DNA of 42,310 nt from positions 1-42,310 of the forward strand of contig SKKH01000025.1 in NCBI GenBank assembly GCA_007121555.1, in the 5' to 3' direction. Shown here piece after piece: positions 32,239-40,120 of this stretch (position 1 is its first letter; each line of letters opens with the position of its first letter). The notes beneath the pieces were generated by a model. It worked only from the letters and a program-made list of their open reading frames with translations. It was not told the origin of the DNA and searched no databases. This DNA is from Gemmatimonadota bacterium (GTDB taxonomy: Bacteria > Gemmatimonadota > Gemmatimonadetes > Longimicrobiales > Gaopeijiaceae). A program made the translations under genes and the position numbers.

Positions 32239-32273
32239 GCCGTAGATGTAGTGCTGGCCTGCCCTGATGTCAA
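32236..32273 (-). promoter_or_regulatory. Sigma70-type promoter giving a probable leaderless mod regulator mRNA
   Basis: On the minus strand TTGACA (32268-32273) is followed by a 17-base spacer and TACATC (32245-32250). The initiator ATG (32236-32238) begins seven bases after the -10, where transcription would start, so the transcript would open with AUG and lack a ribosome site. It is the best -35/-10 match I found in the window. Confidence 0.55.
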
Positions 32274-32324
32274 GTCAACACGACACTCTGGGGTACAAAC
32301 CACCCGTCAGTTGCCGGGGGGCTC

Positions 32325-32338
32325 CTGTTCTTCAACAG
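32325..32338. other. Short stem-loop CTGTT/AACAG between holin-like and regulator genes
   Basis: CTGTT at 32325-32329 and AACAG at 32334-32338 flank loop CTTC. An 18-base stretch from 32327 to 32344 matches 4409-4426 at 17 positions. It lies 55 bases past the holin-like stop and upstream of the mod promoter; a weak terminator is possible. Confidence 0.3.
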
Positions 32339-32392
32339 ACTTCTGATGCTCGAACCCAGGGCGGGGACTTCCCCCCTCTTCGGATCAACCTG

Positions 32393-32755
32393 TCATCCGC
32401 CCAGCATCGCCCGGACCAACCACTCGCCCAGCGTGCCCAGAGCCGACATGAGCAGCGCCCCCCCGAGGGCCCACGCGAAGCTGTCGATCTCCAGGTGATC
32501 CGTGAGGGCGTCGACCAGCTTCAGGATGATGGCGTTGATCAGCCAGCGTGTCAGGAAGGCCAGGAGCAGGGCGATGCCCAGGGTGGCGATGGTGAGGACC
32601 GCGAAGAAGATCCATCCCAGAAAGAAGTTCAGGATCCCGAAGAGGGCCGCCACCAGGATGGCGCTGCCGAAGCCCTTGAGGTGGAAACCCGGGAGGATGA
32701 CCGCAGTGAACCAGACCGCGAGGGAGAGGATCAGCCAGGAGAGGAGGAGGCTCAT
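32393..32755 (-). CDS. Phage-holin superfamily IV-like small membrane protein
   Basis: A 120-residue protein with four membrane helices and the pattern SLAVWFTAVILPGFHLKGFGSAILVAALFGILN of the Phage_holin_4_2 family (cited as residues about 11-43). Despite the name, chromosomal members are not tied to phage and their role is unknown; there is no other phage gene here. ATG 32755 is preceded by GGAG nine bases upstream. The DsrE-family gene lies 81 bases upstream on the same strand. Confidence 0.88.
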   Translation of the reverse strand: MSLLLSWLILSLAVWFTAVILPGFHLKGFGSAILVAALFGILNFFLGWIFFAVLTIATLGIALLLAFLTRWLINAIILKLVDALTDHLEIDSFAWALGGALLMSALGTLGEWLVRAMLGG

Positions 32756-32836
32756 CGGTATTCGCTCCGTTGAAAGAATACAGGGTCAATGTGTCGGGAA
32801 CCTGGGTCCTTGGAGTCCGCCCGGGGACCTCCTGCC

Positions 32837-33202
32837 TCAGAAGGTGAGGGTCGCGCTGTGGCTCTTGGCTCCCTTGGCCATGTCACCGGCCCCTCCCATC
32901 CGCGCATAGTCCACCAGATCGTCCTCCGAGATGCCCCGGGCCCGAGCGCATGGCGTGCAGACGATGACCTCGAGCTCATGCTGGCGGAGGAAGGCCACCA
33001 CCTCGGAGATCGGGGGCAGCCCCACCGCCTTGATCTCGGAGAGATCGGTCTTACCATGCGCCAGGTACGTGGCCTCCTGCATCAGAAATATGGTGGGGGG
33101 TTCGCCCGGGAACTCCCCGGACTCCACCGCTCCCTTCAGCGCTACGTAGGGGAGGGCGGCGATGTTGGGCTGGTCGGGACCATGGGTGGCGACGACGAAC
33201 AT
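32837..33202 (-). CDS. DsrE/DsrF family protein
   Basis: A 121-residue soluble protein of the DsrE-like fold, which includes sulfur-relay proteins and many uncharacterised homologues. Seen are MFVVATHGPDQPN at the N-terminus, FLMQEATYLA, and the cysteine-containing VIVCTPCARARGI, where sulfur carriers have their active Cys. Two cysteines two residues apart are present, so a redox or persulfide role is possible but not proven. AAGGAG six bases before ATG 33202 fixes the start; the longer frame is rejected. It is separated from tctB by 172 bases with a terminator-like hairpin, so it is likely a separate unit. Confidence 0.85.
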   Translation of the reverse strand: MFVVATHGPDQPNIAALPYVALKGAVESGEFPGEPPTIFLMQEATYLAHGKTDLSEIKAVGLPPISEVVAFLRQHELEVIVCTPCARARGISEDDLVDYARMGGAGDMAKGAKSHSATLTF

Positions 33203-33340
33203 ATGAATCTCCTTGGCGAGCGGGTGCGTGGAACCGAGTTCAGGGTGCTTCCGAGCACTCGCGAGAGCCAGGGCTCGGCAGCGGGCGGTGCGAGAAACGG
33301 ATCTCACCTGTCGTTCGGATCGTCTCTACCCCTCTGGCCC

Positions 33341-33359
33341 ACCGGGGATCGTTCCCGGT
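33341..33359. terminator. Hairpin after tctB
   Basis: ACCGGG at 33341-33346 pairs with CCCGGT at 33354-33359 around seven bases. It is 15 bases past the tctB stop on the minus strand, where the CocE-tcuA-tctCAB transcript would end. No T-run. Confidence 0.45.
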
Positions 33360-33374
33360 TGTCCGCCCACCCAC

Positions 33375-33860
33375 CTACCGTCGAGCGATCCACTCTCCTC
33401 CCGGGAGGGTCAGCTCCAGCGCCCAGACCAGCCCGTAGAGCGCCAGGGTGAACAGGGCAGCCATGGCGAGACTTCTCCACCAGGAGATCCCGCCGAAACC
33501 GAAGACGAAGAGGGCGACGAAGAGAAAGCTGGCCGGAAGGAACCCGATCAGCGCAATCACTCCAAGGTACACCCCCATGGCCGCCAGATAGGGGAGGGCC
33601 AGAGTCCACTGGCGCCGGACGGATCCGGGCAACGGGTCGTCGAGCGGTGCGTCCCGAGCCGGTTCCTCGACCCCGTCGGTACCCCGTTCCCGGAGGCTAC
33701 GGACGGCCGCAGGGATCACCAGCGCCAGCGCCAGAAGGGCCACCGTCTGGGGGAATACCCGCGCCCGCGAAGGAAATCCCTGGGCCTCCACCGCGGCCCA
33801 GGCGAAGACGACCGCCATGAGAATCAGGAACGCGAAGCGCTCACTCCAGGTGCTCCTCAT
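33375..33860 (-). CDS. tctB: Tripartite tricarboxylate transporter, small permease TctB
   Basis: A 161-residue membrane protein with four predicted helices, matching TctB in size and layout: FAFLILMAVVFAWAAVEAQGFPSRARVFPQTVAL (about 9-42) is the family's N-terminal pattern. With TctA it forms the membrane part of the cation-driven tricarboxylate importer. The start ATG 33860 overlaps the tctA TGA as ATGA; the longer open frame upstream lies inside tctA. Last gene of the transporter run, followed by a hairpin. The order C-A-B differs from the Salmonella tctCBA order. Confidence 0.88.
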   Translation of the reverse strand: MRSTWSERFAFLILMAVVFAWAAVEAQGFPSRARVFPQTVALLALALVIPAAVRSLRERGTDGVEEPARDAPLDDPLPGSVRRQWTLALPYLAAMGVYLGVIALIGFLPASFLFVALFVFGFGGISWWRSLAMAALFTLALYGLVWALELTLPGGEWIARR

Positions 33861-35335
33861 ACGTCCCCCGTCTTTCCGAGCCTGCCACCCATCCGGATCC
33901 CCCCGACGAGAAAGATCAGGGTGAGGACTCCGAGCACCACGACCCCGGGGTGCAGGAGCCAGGACCAGCCGTACCGACTCCATGAAATCCAGAGGTACCG
34001 CTCCGACGCCGCCGCCAGCACGAAGCCGATGAGCAGTGGAGGGCGGGGCCACCCGGTCTGTTTCATGACCCACCCCAGGAGCCCGATCGCGAAGAAGGCA
34101 AAGAGATCACCCCAGTGCCGGGTGCTCTGGTAGGCTCCCGCCAGCATCACGACGATGAGGAAGGGAGCGAGTCGCACCGCCGGCACGAGGCTGATGCGAG
34201 CGATGAGTCTGGAGGGAAGAAGGCAGGCCATGGTCCCGAAGACGTTGGCGATGGCCAGCGTCCAGATGATGACGAGCGTCGCGTCCAGATGGGTGGTCAG
34301 CATGGCCGGACCGGCCTGAAGGCCCAGAATCCCCAATCCGCCCAGAAGCACGGCCGTGGTGCCGCTCCCGGGGATCCCGAAGAGGAGGGTGGGCACGAGG
34401 GTCCCCCCCTCCTTCGCGTTGTTGCTGCTCTCGGGTCCGATCACCCCTCGCACGTCACCCTTTCCGAACCGCTCCCGATCCGGCGCCGATTGCACCGCGT
34501 GGCCGTAGCTGATCCAGTCCACCACACTCCCACCCAGCCCCGGAACCAGGCCGATGACCACCCCCAGGATCGAGCACCGAGCCACCAACCAGCGATGCTG
34601 GATCACATCCCGGAACCCCTGGAGCCAGCCCCCGACCAGTACGGCCCCTCGCGCGATCCGCTGCTTCCCGATCAGGAGGTCCAGGAGCTCCGGAAGGGCG
34701 AAAAGGCCCAGGGCGAGCACCGGAAGGGAGACCCCGTCGAAGAGGTAGAGGCTGTCAAAGGTGTACCGGTAGTGGGGCACGGCCGGCGCGGCCCCCACCG
34801 CCCCGATGAGGAGGCCCAGGAGTCCCGCCAGGATGCCCAGAATGGGTCGGGTTCCCGACAGGACGCCCACCGTGGCCAGTCCGAGAAGCGTGAGCATGAA
34901 CAGCTCGGGCGAGCCCAGCGCCAGGACCAGGGGCCGGGCCACCGGCAGGATCAGGAAGAGGACCAGAGCCCCGAGGATCCCACCCACCATCGAAGAGAAG
35001 AATGCAGCGGCCAGCGCCCGACTGGCCTCCCCGTTTCGGGCCATGGGGTAGCCGTCCACGATGGTGGCCTGTGAGCCTGACGATCCGGGAACGCCCAGAA
35101 GCACCGATGGGAAGGTGTCGGCCGTGTGGATGACGGCCACCATGCCCATGAGGAGCGCGAGGGCGTCTCCGGGGTCCATCCCGAAGACGAAGGGCAGTAC
35201 CAGGGACATCCCCACGGTGCCGCTCAGGCCGGGAAGAATCCCTACGAGAAGCCCGATCCCGATCCCCGCGAAGAGCAATCCCATCCGACCGGGATCGGCA
35301 AGCGTGACAAGCGCCTCGACCGCGGCCGTCAGCAC
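33857..35335 (-). CDS. tctA: Tripartite tricarboxylate transporter, large permease TctA
   Basis: A 492-residue polytopic protein with about twelve helices. The hallmark GLLVGILPGLSGTVGMSLVLPF (about 28-49), TADTFPSVLLGVPGSSGSQATIVDGYPMA (about 72-100) and the inverted second copy GLVPGLGGSVVDWISYGHA are TctA signatures. It carries the substrate delivered by TctC into the cytoplasm. The start is GTG 35335, 48 bases after the tctC stop. It overlaps tctB at its 3' end. Characterised systems carry citrate and related tricarboxylates; in this locus, next to a TcuA-type dehydrogenase, tricarballylate is the likely cargo, by inference. Confidence 0.94.
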   Translation of the reverse strand: MLTAAVEALVTLADPGRMGLLFAGIGIGLLVGILPGLSGTVGMSLVLPFVFGMDPGDALALLMGMVAVIHTADTFPSVLLGVPGSSGSQATIVDGYPMARNGEASRALAAAFFSSMVGGILGALVLFLILPVARPLVLALGSPELFMLTLLGLATVGVLSGTRPILGILAGLLGLLIGAVGAAPAVPHYRYTFDSLYLFDGVSLPVLALGLFALPELLDLLIGKQRIARGAVLVGGWLQGFRDVIQHRWLVARCSILGVVIGLVPGLGGSVVDWISYGHAVQSAPDRERFGKGDVRGVIGPESSNNAKEGGTLVPTLLFGIPGSGTTAVLLGGLGILGLQAGPAMLTTHLDATLVIIWTLAIANVFGTMACLLPSRLIARISLVPAVRLAPFLIVVMLAGAYQSTRHWGDLFAFFAIGLLGWVMKQTGWPRPPLLIGFVLAAASERYLWISWSRYGWSWLLHPGVVVLGVLTLIFLVGGIRMGGRLGKTGDV

Positions 35336-35383
35336 GATGGACCCATGTGTCCCACCCTCCTTCTCATCGGATCATGCCGAGCC

Positions 35384-36529
35384 TCAGATACGGTCGACCT
35401 GAAAGCGCTCCCGGAGGAAGTCCTTCAGCCACTCCAGCGCTTCCGGAGACATGCCCACTCCCGCCCTCAGCGCCTCGTCGATCTCGTCGGCCAGGAGGAA
35501 GGGATAGTCGCCCAGTTGACGACGGGCGGGCTCCAGGAAGGCCGGATCCTCGATGAGGTCGGCGATGGCTTCCCGGAGTTCCGCCACGGCCGACGCCGGA
35601 GCTTCCTGACGGATCCAGAGGACCTTCTGCATGGTGACGCCGGCGGCGAGCACGGCCACGTAGGCCTCCCATGCAGCTCCGGAGGGCGCCCTTCCGTGGA
35701 TCGCCCGGTACGCATCGGCCACTGTGGGGAGGTCGGGCGCGGCCGGGTCGGGGATCACCTGTCCCTGGCCATCCACCATTCCGAAGGAGAAGAGGGGCAC
35801 CGCCTCACCCGCTTCGACGAGGGGCACCACATTGGTGAGGTAGGCCGGGGTGGTCTGGTACTCGATGTTCGTCTCCCCCTGCTGGAAGGCTATCCGGGTG
35901 GCTCCCTTCGAGGTATATCCGAGGATCGGTGTCACCTCCAGTCCAAGGATCTCGAAGGCAAGCAAAGGAAGCAGATCATTCCCGGTGGCGGAAATGCCAC
36001 CGTACAGAAGCCGCTCGCCGACGCGGGAAAGCTCTCGGGGTGAGGATACTCCCAGGTCGGGACGAACGAATACCACCCCTCCGGAGGGAGAGGCGAGCAG
36101 GGGCTCCAGATCCCGAAATTCGTACCGGACCATGGGTTCGCCCAGGAGATATACGAAGAAGGTGGAGCCCGCCGACACGAAGATGGTGCGTCCGTCGGGA
36201 CGGGTGCGGAGGGCATACTCGTTCGCGCCCGCCACGCTGGTGGCGCCGGGAACGTTCACCACCTGGATCCGGGCTCCTTCAGGCAGGTGTCGCTGGAGGT
36301 GGGGCGCGATGAGTCGAGCCCAGGTGTCCGACCCCCCCCCGGGACCGAAGGGGACCATGATCCGGAGAAGCTCCCCCCGGTAGACCTCTCCCACCGCTCG
36401 TTCTCCGAGGTCCGGAGCCTCGGCGCAGCCGGCCACCACGAGGCAGCTCAGCCCGATCCAGAGCCAGGCGGGGACCCTGAGGGTCGAGGCAGACCCCAAC
36501 GAACGGGAGTTCGCCGAGGGTCCGGTCAC
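35384..36529 (-). CDS. tctC: Tripartite tricarboxylate transporter binding protein TctC, lipoprotein
   Basis: A 381-residue binding protein of the TctC/Bug family. After a signal with lipobox VVAGC (Cys35), the mature domain begins LLRIMVPFGPGGGSDTWARLIAPHL, with the family's phosphate/carboxylate loop, then VVNVPGATSVAGANEYALRT (about 89-108) and GYTSKGATRIAFQQGETNIEY. A lipid anchor is uncommon for TctC proteins of proteobacteria, which are soluble. The start GTG 36529 overlaps the tcuA-type stop as GTGA. It hands a tricarboxylate to TctAB. Ligand identity is not decided by sequence. Confidence 0.92.
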   Translation of the reverse strand: MTGPSANSRSLGSASTLRVPAWLWIGLSCLVVAGCAEAPDLGERAVGEVYRGELLRIMVPFGPGGGSDTWARLIAPHLQRHLPEGARIQVVNVPGATSVAGANEYALRTRPDGRTIFVSAGSTFFVYLLGEPMVRYEFRDLEPLLASPSGGVVFVRPDLGVSSPRELSRVGERLLYGGISATGNDLLPLLAFEILGLEVTPILGYTSKGATRIAFQQGETNIEYQTTPAYLTNVVPLVEAGEAVPLFSFGMVDGQGQVIPDPAAPDLPTVADAYRAIHGRAPSGAAWEAYVAVLAAGVTMQKVLWIRQEAPASAVAELREAIADLIEDPAFLEPARRQLGDYPFLLADEIDEALRAGVGMSPEALEWLKDFLRERFQVDRI

Positions 36530-38040
36530 CCCCCGCCCCCCCGCCGCCGGGCTTCCCGGGCCGCGACCGTCCCCGCCGTTCGGCCGAACACCGCCCCGGA
36601 CATCAGGCCGGAGCCTCCCGGGTAGTTCTCGGTGAAGAGGTTCCCGACCATTTCACCCGCCGCGAAGAGCCCCGGGATCGCCTCGCCGCTGCTGGACAGG
36701 ACCCTGGCGTCCGAGTCCACCCGAAGTCCTCCATAGGTGAAGGTGATGCCGCACGTCACCGGAAAGGCCGTGAAGGGGGGGGAGTCGATGGGAAGGGCCC
36801 AGTTGGACTTCGGGGGCTGCAGTCCCCTGGTCCCCTTTCCATCCAGCACGGCTGGATTGAAGTCCCCGGGCTGGACCGCTCGATTATAGGACTGGAGCGT
36901 CCAGAGGAACCGGTCGGGGTCCACCCCCATCTTCCGCGCCAGATCCCCGGGATCGGAGGCCTCGAAGCGGGTGGCCTCCGGATGTCGGTACTCCGGACGA
37001 AGCAGCGATCTGACCCGGTCGTCGAAGATCTGGAAGGCCTGGGCCCCCGGCTGATCCAGGATGCGGGCGCCGTAGCGCGCATAGGTGTAGTTCCGGAAGT
37101 CCGCACCCTCGTCCAGGAAGCGCTCGCCCTCGCGGTTCACCACGATGCCCAGGGGATAGGAGTGCTTCTTGAAGACATCTCCGGTCCCGGGCCGTCCGAA
37201 GGCCGGGGCGGCCGTGTCGGTGGCGACCGAATGACACCCGCTCCAGTCGCCGGCGCTGTCGGCTCCCTGCTCCAGCGCCATGCGGAGGCCATCGCCCTGA
37301 TTGTGGACCGTACCCCTCACCCGGGCGTGGACCCACTGGGGACCCAGGTGTCGGGCTCGCCACTGCTCGCTCGCCTCGAACCCGCCGCAGGCCAGGATCA
37401 CCGCGCCGCTGCGGAGTTCCAGGCTACGATCTTCCTCGCCGTTCCGAACCTGCACCCTCATGCCACCGGTCGGGTCGGGATCCACCCCGGTGACCTCGTG
37501 GCCGAAGTGCATGTCCACCCCGAGCTCACGAGCCCGGGCCAGCTCAGCCTCGATCAACCCCTTGCCCTTTCCCCTGGTCCGGAGGATGAGGCCACCCCAG
37601 TAGCGGAGCCGGTCTCCATCCCGGAAGGCCTGCTGGTCGGAGAGGGGTTCGAACTCCACACCATGCCGGCACAGCCACCGGAGGGTGTCCATCGACTCCG
37701 TCGCCAGCTTCCGGCAGAGTTCACCGTCGGCGCCCCCCGAGCTGAGCCGGTGCAGGTCGGACTCGAAGGCGTCGGCAGGATAGGGATCCACCGCGGCATC
37801 CTGAAACTCCGTGCGTAGCTCACCACGGAGAAGGTCAAGGAGTTCGGATCGATCCCGATAGGCCACCCGGATTGCGCCGTCGGTGAAGCGGGAGTTGCCT
37901 CCCCGCTCCGGAAAGGGAGCCTTCTCGAGAAGGGTGACCCGACTGCCCTGTTCCCGAGCCGAGATGGCGGCGCAGAGGGCCGCACTCCCCCCCCCCACCA
38001 CCACGACGTCGGCCTCGGCGCCGGGGATGACCGAGCTCAT
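36526..38040 (-). CDS. tcuA: FAD-dependent tricarballylate dehydrogenase (TcuA-like)
   Basis: A 504-residue flavoprotein of the fumarate reductase/succinate dehydrogenase group. The FAD loop VVVVGGGSAALCAAISAREQ (about 12-31), LLEKAPFPERGGNSRFTDGAIR and the C-terminal GLFAAGEMVGNLFTENYPGGSGLM fit TcuA, which in Salmonella oxidises tricarballylate to cis-aconitate. Related flavoproteins include ketosteroid dehydrogenases, so the name rests on motif resemblance plus the adjacent tctCAB. The partner TcuB, which re-oxidises TcuA in Salmonella, is not in this window. The start ATG 38040 overlaps the CocE stop as ATGA and the stop overlaps tctC, so hydrolase, dehydrogenase and transporter are one coupled unit. 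Confidence 0.82.
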   Translation of the reverse strand: MSSVIPGAEADVVVVGGGSAALCAAISAREQGSRVTLLEKAPFPERGGNSRFTDGAIRVAYRDRSELLDLLRGELRTEFQDAAVDPYPADAFESDLHRLSSGGADGELCRKLATESMDTLRWLCRHGVEFEPLSDQQAFRDGDRLRYWGGLILRTRGKGKGLIEAELARARELGVDMHFGHEVTGVDPDPTGGMRVQVRNGEEDRSLELRSGAVILACGGFEASEQWRARHLGPQWVHARVRGTVHNQGDGLRMALEQGADSAGDWSGCHSVATDTAAPAFGRPGTGDVFKKHSYPLGIVVNREGERFLDEGADFRNYTYARYGARILDQPGAQAFQIFDDRVRSLLRPEYRHPEATRFEASDPGDLARKMGVDPDRFLWTLQSYNRAVQPGDFNPAVLDGKGTRGLQPPKSNWALPIDSPPFTAFPVTCGITFTYGGLRVDSDARVLSSSGEAIPGLFAAGEMVGNLFTENYPGGSGLMSGAVFGRTAGTVAAREARRRGGGG

Positions 38041-39992
38041 TGGTCCTCCAGGGGAACGATGGGAAGGATCACGTGGGAGGGATGGGCCCGGTCGTGATGG
38101 ACGGTGTTCTCAGCGGGCTGACTCAGCCGGTTGCGGCCCACCGGCTCACCCGTACCCGGGTTCACGTCGAACCGGGGGAAGTTGCTGCTGGCGATGTCCA
38201 CGCGGATGCGATGGCCCGCCTTGAACACGTTCGCGGTGGGAAAGGCCCGGATCTCGAACTCGTAGATCTCGCCCGGGGTCACCAGCTCCTCCACCCCGGG
38301 CCCCAGGGTCTGCACCGAGGGGTGATCCCGGTATCGGGCCCGCACGACGCCGTCCGTGATGTTCAGGTCGAACCCCTCGGGATTCTCGGCGCTGGGTGGG
38401 TACACGTCCACCAGCTTGGCCGTGAAGTCCGTGTCCGTGACCGATGTGGAGGCGTGAAGTCGAATCACGATGGGCCCCACCACCTTCACATCCGTCTCGA
38501 GAGGTTCGGTCTGAAAGACCACCACGTCGGACCGGGAACGAAGGGGAAGATAGGGCTCGCTCGACCCGAAGAACCGCGGGTCTTCCCGCTGGTCGAAGGC
38601 CCCGTCGATGAGACGTCCGGACACCGGGCCGCCGATGGTGGGGACCGGATTGTCCGGATCGTGGACGTAGGTGGTGCCGCCCCCGTCCGCAGGGGGCTCC
38701 TGGGGAGACAGCGAGCCGTCGGGGTGAAAATAGTAGGGAACGAACTCGGCATCGGGGAGTGGCCACTCCTCGGCCTCGATCCAGTACCCCCCATGGTTCA
38801 ACCGCCCCTCCGCATCCAGCGTCCCGTCTCCGGTTCCCATGACGAAAAGGTTGACGGGGGCCCGCCCGGCGACCTCGTTCTCCTCCCCCTTCAGGAAGTG
38901 ATCGAACCACCGGAGGTGAAAGTCAGTGGAAAAGTCCTCTACCGCCGCGTCCGGACCGAAGTCCACGTCTCCGGCAAAGGTCCTCTCCGGAGCCGTTCCC
39001 CCATGGATCCAGGGACCCATCATGAGGTGCACCGGCGTGTCCTGGATCCGGGCCAGCCCCATGTAGTTGTCGATGGTCCCCCGAGCGTAGATGTCGTACC
39101 ATCCCCCCACGTGGATCATCGGGACATCGGCGGTCTCCTCGTAGTAGTTGACCCAGTTCAGCCCGATCCCCTTGAAGTACTCGTAGTCCCGCTCCACTCC
39201 CAGGGTGGCCATTTCGAGGACGTAGTCCTCCAGGTTTGGCGCCACGGCCAGGGGATTCAGACCCTTGCGGAAGGGGAGGGCGGTCAGCCAATCCCTTCCC
39301 TTCGACAGGAGCTCCCCTCCCGAGAGTGGAGGCTCGCCGTTGTCGCCCAGCCGCAGGAACTCCGGCTCACCCACCAGCTGGTTGAACGCCCAGGTATGCT
39401 GCCGACCCACCTCGTAGGTGCCGTGATACCCGACGGAGTGATCCCAGGCATCGGACATGCCCCCCTGATTCACGATCATGGTGGCGAGGCTGGGTGGATT
39501 GAGCTTGGCTGGGTCCGCCTGGGTATGGGCTCCGTACGAGGTGCCCCAGGTTCCGACCCTGGGTTCGGTATAGGGAAGGGCCGCCAGAAATTCGATGGTA
39601 TCATACCCGTCCAGGGCGTCGTAGTCGTAGTACTTCACGAAGATGCCCTCGGAGGCGTATCGACCCCGCGTGTCCTGGAGGGCCACCACGTATCCGTGGC
39701 TCGCGAAGAGCTGTGCCACCTCCACGAACCGACCGCTTCCCTTGTCGTAGGGGGTTCGCTGGAGGAGCACCGGGAAGACTTCGTCCACCGGCTCGCCCTC
39801 CCGTGCGGGCCTGTAGATGTCGGTGGCCAGGCGAACGCCGTCCCTGGCCTCCATCATCAGATCCTCCGCATAGAGGATCACGTCGTAGGGGCCGTCGGAC
39901 GGGGACGGCGGTCCCACACTCCCCGAGATGAGGATCGAAGCCAGGAGCATGGTGGAGAGCCCGAGCGGGCGGCGAAGGATGGATCGATTCAT
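38037..39992 (-). CDS. Exported CocE/NonD family hydrolase
   Basis: A 651-residue S15/CocE-type alpha/beta hydrolase; family members cleave esters (cocaine esterase), amides or X-Pro peptides. The nucleophile is Ser152 in VGTWGTSYGAHTQ. The other triad members are probably Asp in HVGGWYDIYARG and His in MMGPWIHGG. YDVILYAEDLMMEARDGVRLATDIYRP (about 36-62) opens the fold, and a jelly-roll C-terminal domain follows (about 430-650). An N-terminal hydrophobic segment (about 10-27) suggests export. ATG 39992 gives the most natural signal; TTG 40019 is possible and neither has a good ribosome site. Its stop overlaps the tcuA-type start (ATGA), implying a shared pathway. Confidence 0.92.
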   Translation of the reverse strand: MNRSILRRPLGLSTMLLASILISGSVGPPSPSDGPYDVILYAEDLMMEARDGVRLATDIYRPAREGEPVDEVFPVLLQRTPYDKGSGRFVEVAQLFASHGYVVALQDTRGRYASEGIFVKYYDYDALDGYDTIEFLAALPYTEPRVGTWGTSYGAHTQADPAKLNPPSLATMIVNQGGMSDAWDHSVGYHGTYEVGRQHTWAFNQLVGEPEFLRLGDNGEPPLSGGELLSKGRDWLTALPFRKGLNPLAVAPNLEDYVLEMATLGVERDYEYFKGIGLNWVNYYEETADVPMIHVGGWYDIYARGTIDNYMGLARIQDTPVHLMMGPWIHGGTAPERTFAGDVDFGPDAAVEDFSTDFHLRWFDHFLKGEENEVAGRAPVNLFVMGTGDGTLDAEGRLNHGGYWIEAEEWPLPDAEFVPYYFHPDGSLSPQEPPADGGGTTYVHDPDNPVPTIGGPVSGRLIDGAFDQREDPRFFGSSEPYLPLRSRSDVVVFQTEPLETDVKVVGPIVIRLHASTSVTDTDFTAKLVDVYPPSAENPEGFDLNITDGVVRARYRDHPSVQTLGPGVEELVTPGEIYEFEIRAFPTANVFKAGHRIRVDIASSNFPRFDVNPGTGEPVGRNRLSQPAENTVHHDRAHPSHVILPIVPLEDQ

Positions 39993-40045
39993 GGGACGTC
40001 CGGGGAGGGGGCCACTCAAGGGCCGCGCTGCGAAGGTTCCCGCAA

Positions 40046-40080
40046 ATGGGGCCGGAAAGCGTACTCACCCCCGGCCCCAT
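40046..40080. terminator. Perfect 10-bp stem hairpin after susD
   Basis: ATGGGGCCGG at 40046-40055 pairs exactly with CCGGCCCCAT at 40071-40080 around 15 bases. On the minus strand it follows the susD stop by 40 bases and is followed by a short TTT-less stretch (TTGC), before the CocE start. It may attenuate or end the susCD transcript. Confidence 0.5.
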
Positions 40081-40120
40081 CTACGGGAGGGGCATCCAAC
40101 TGCAACTAGCCGGGAGAGGG

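Noticed and set aside
32393-32755. Phage remnant suggested by the holin-like protein
   Set aside because: No endolysin, integrase, capsid or attachment repeats nearby; chromosomal members of this family are common outside prophages.
38040-40109. 689-codon plus-strand open frame opposite the CocE gene
   Set aside because: Low-complexity antisense composition (Val/Gly/His-rich), no domain; CocE motifs on the minus strand are clear.
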